From Peptococcaceae bacterium BICA1-7 (GTDB lineage: Bacteria; Bacillota; Desulfotomaculia; Desulfotomaculales; Desulfocucumaceae): a DNA stretch of 64,000 bases. Of the stretch, positions 63,612 through 64,000 are shown piece after piece. Within the stretch, counting starts at the first letter, position 1; every line of letters begins with the position of its first letter. Where the stretch lies: the NCBI GenBank assembly GCA_000802095.1, contig JUEB01000021.1:35115-99114 (forward strand), in the 5' to 3' direction. Below the pieces are notes generated by a model that ran no database searches, had not been told where the DNA came from, and saw nothing but the letters and a program-made list of their open reading frames with translations. The position numbers and the translations under genes are program-made.

Positions 63612-64000
63612 ATGGGGAAATCTAAAAAACATATTCGTGGTCGTAAAGGTGAGTACTTTAGCGAACAGATCCGTGGAATCAACCTGGAGCAAGTTCTTGT
63701 GGTCGCTATAGATGCCGCCAAGCACCACCAGAAGGCCCTTATATGTAATTATTTCGGTGACGTTATTGAAGATTCCTTTTTCTTTGCCACTAATCTTGAG
63801 AGCAACCACTTGTTGGTGCAAAAAATCAATGAAGCTAAGGAACGTACTAATGCGGTCAAGGTGTTCCTAGGGATTGAGTCTACCGGTCATTATTATGAGG
63901 ATGTTGTCCGGCAGCTCCAAGAACATGGCTACAATGTATCTATTATTAACCCTCTTACCACTAAGGAGGAACGATCTGCTTCCCTGAGCTGGTGTAAAAC
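63612..64000 (+). CDS. IS110-family transposase, N-terminal part (runs off the window)
   Basis: This partial ORF begins at ATG 63612 after GAAAGGAGG and is open to the window end (129 codons). It has the DEDD RuvC-like domain of IS110 transposases: Asp34 in VVAIDAAKHHQKALI, and Glu89 in VKVFLGIESTGHYYEDVVRQL, then YNVSIINPLTTKEERSAS. The C-terminal transposase_20 domain lies outside. Such elements insert with a guide RNA and normally lack terminal inverted repeats. Confidence 0.9.
   Translation, partial: MGKSKKHIRGRKGEYFSEQIRGINLEQVLVVAIDAAKHHQKALICNYFGDVIEDSFFFATNLESNHLLVQKINEAKERTNAVKVFLGIESTGHYYEDVVRQLQEHGYNVSIINPLTTKEERSASLSWCK

Overview
The window looks like a chromosome segment from a spore-forming, anaerobic-type Firmicute of the Peptococcaceae/Desulfotomaculia kind (Pelotomaculum- or Desulfotomaculum-like). 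This is inferred from gene content, not from any search. The evidence is a sporulation and germination gene set (SpoIID, GerM-type, BofC-like, YteA, SigI/RsgI, SpoIIIE/FtsK), the order ruvC-ruvA-ruvB / queH / spoIID-queA-tgt-yajC / secD-secF, MurT-GatD, an ECF cobalt/nickel transporter, and a type IV pilus cluster. Base composition is roughly balanced and starts are often TTG or GTG. I saw no rRNA, tRNA or CRISPR array.

Layout. Positions 1-12.5 kb are mostly + strand: the end of a stress-type protein, a Nfo-like TIM barrel (- strand), an orphan family 5 solute-binding lipoprotein, a Gln-rich coiled-coil protein, lgt, ftsK/spoIIIE, small membrane proteins, a GerMN-Gmad2 protein, a GNAT protein and nagA. 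Positions 12.7-17.4 kb (-) hold gatD-murT and an ECF pair in which the CbiO ATPase carries a fused C-terminal DUF4198/NikK-like domain. Its promoter is overlapped by a 13-bp perfect inverted repeat. Positions 17.6-21 kb (+) hold tetR with an 886-residue rifampicin-phosphotransferase/PEP-synthase-type enzyme. Positions 21-25.5 kb (-) hold rsgI, sigI, a CDF transporter, yteA and a DUF5665 protein. Positions 25.7-36.9 kb (-) are the long housekeeping block secF, secD, HD, yajC, tgt, queA, spoIID, DUF2905, queH, ruvB, ruvA, ruvC and a BofC-like gene.

recQ lies at 37.1-39.2 kb (+). yebC and trkH-trkA follow at 39.6-43.2 kb (-). Upstream of trkA lies a roughly 385-bp noncoding array of hairpins with a period near 42 bp. 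Their stems stay paired although their sequence changes, and G-U pairs fit the - strand transcript; this is the most novel-looking structure in the window. Small conserved genes follow to 47.7 kb. From 49.5 to 61.2 kb runs a type IV pilus operon (pilT, C, M, N, O, P-like, a short PilQ-like protein without the secretin pore, pilB) followed by a pilin, a PilX/DUF7305 protein and two minor prepilins, one of which seems to start at AUA. The prepilin peptidase lies nearby at 46.4 kb. The window ends with a DUF255 protein and the 5' part of an IS110-family element.

Intergenic regions carry at least three dispersed repeat families. The first is a fold-back element built of degenerate 7-bp tandem repeats with conserved ends. 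The second is a double-hairpin 3' element found behind three genes. The third is a 52-bp GGGGAC element with 13-bp terminal inverted repeats. These repeats account for most gaps over 200 bp.
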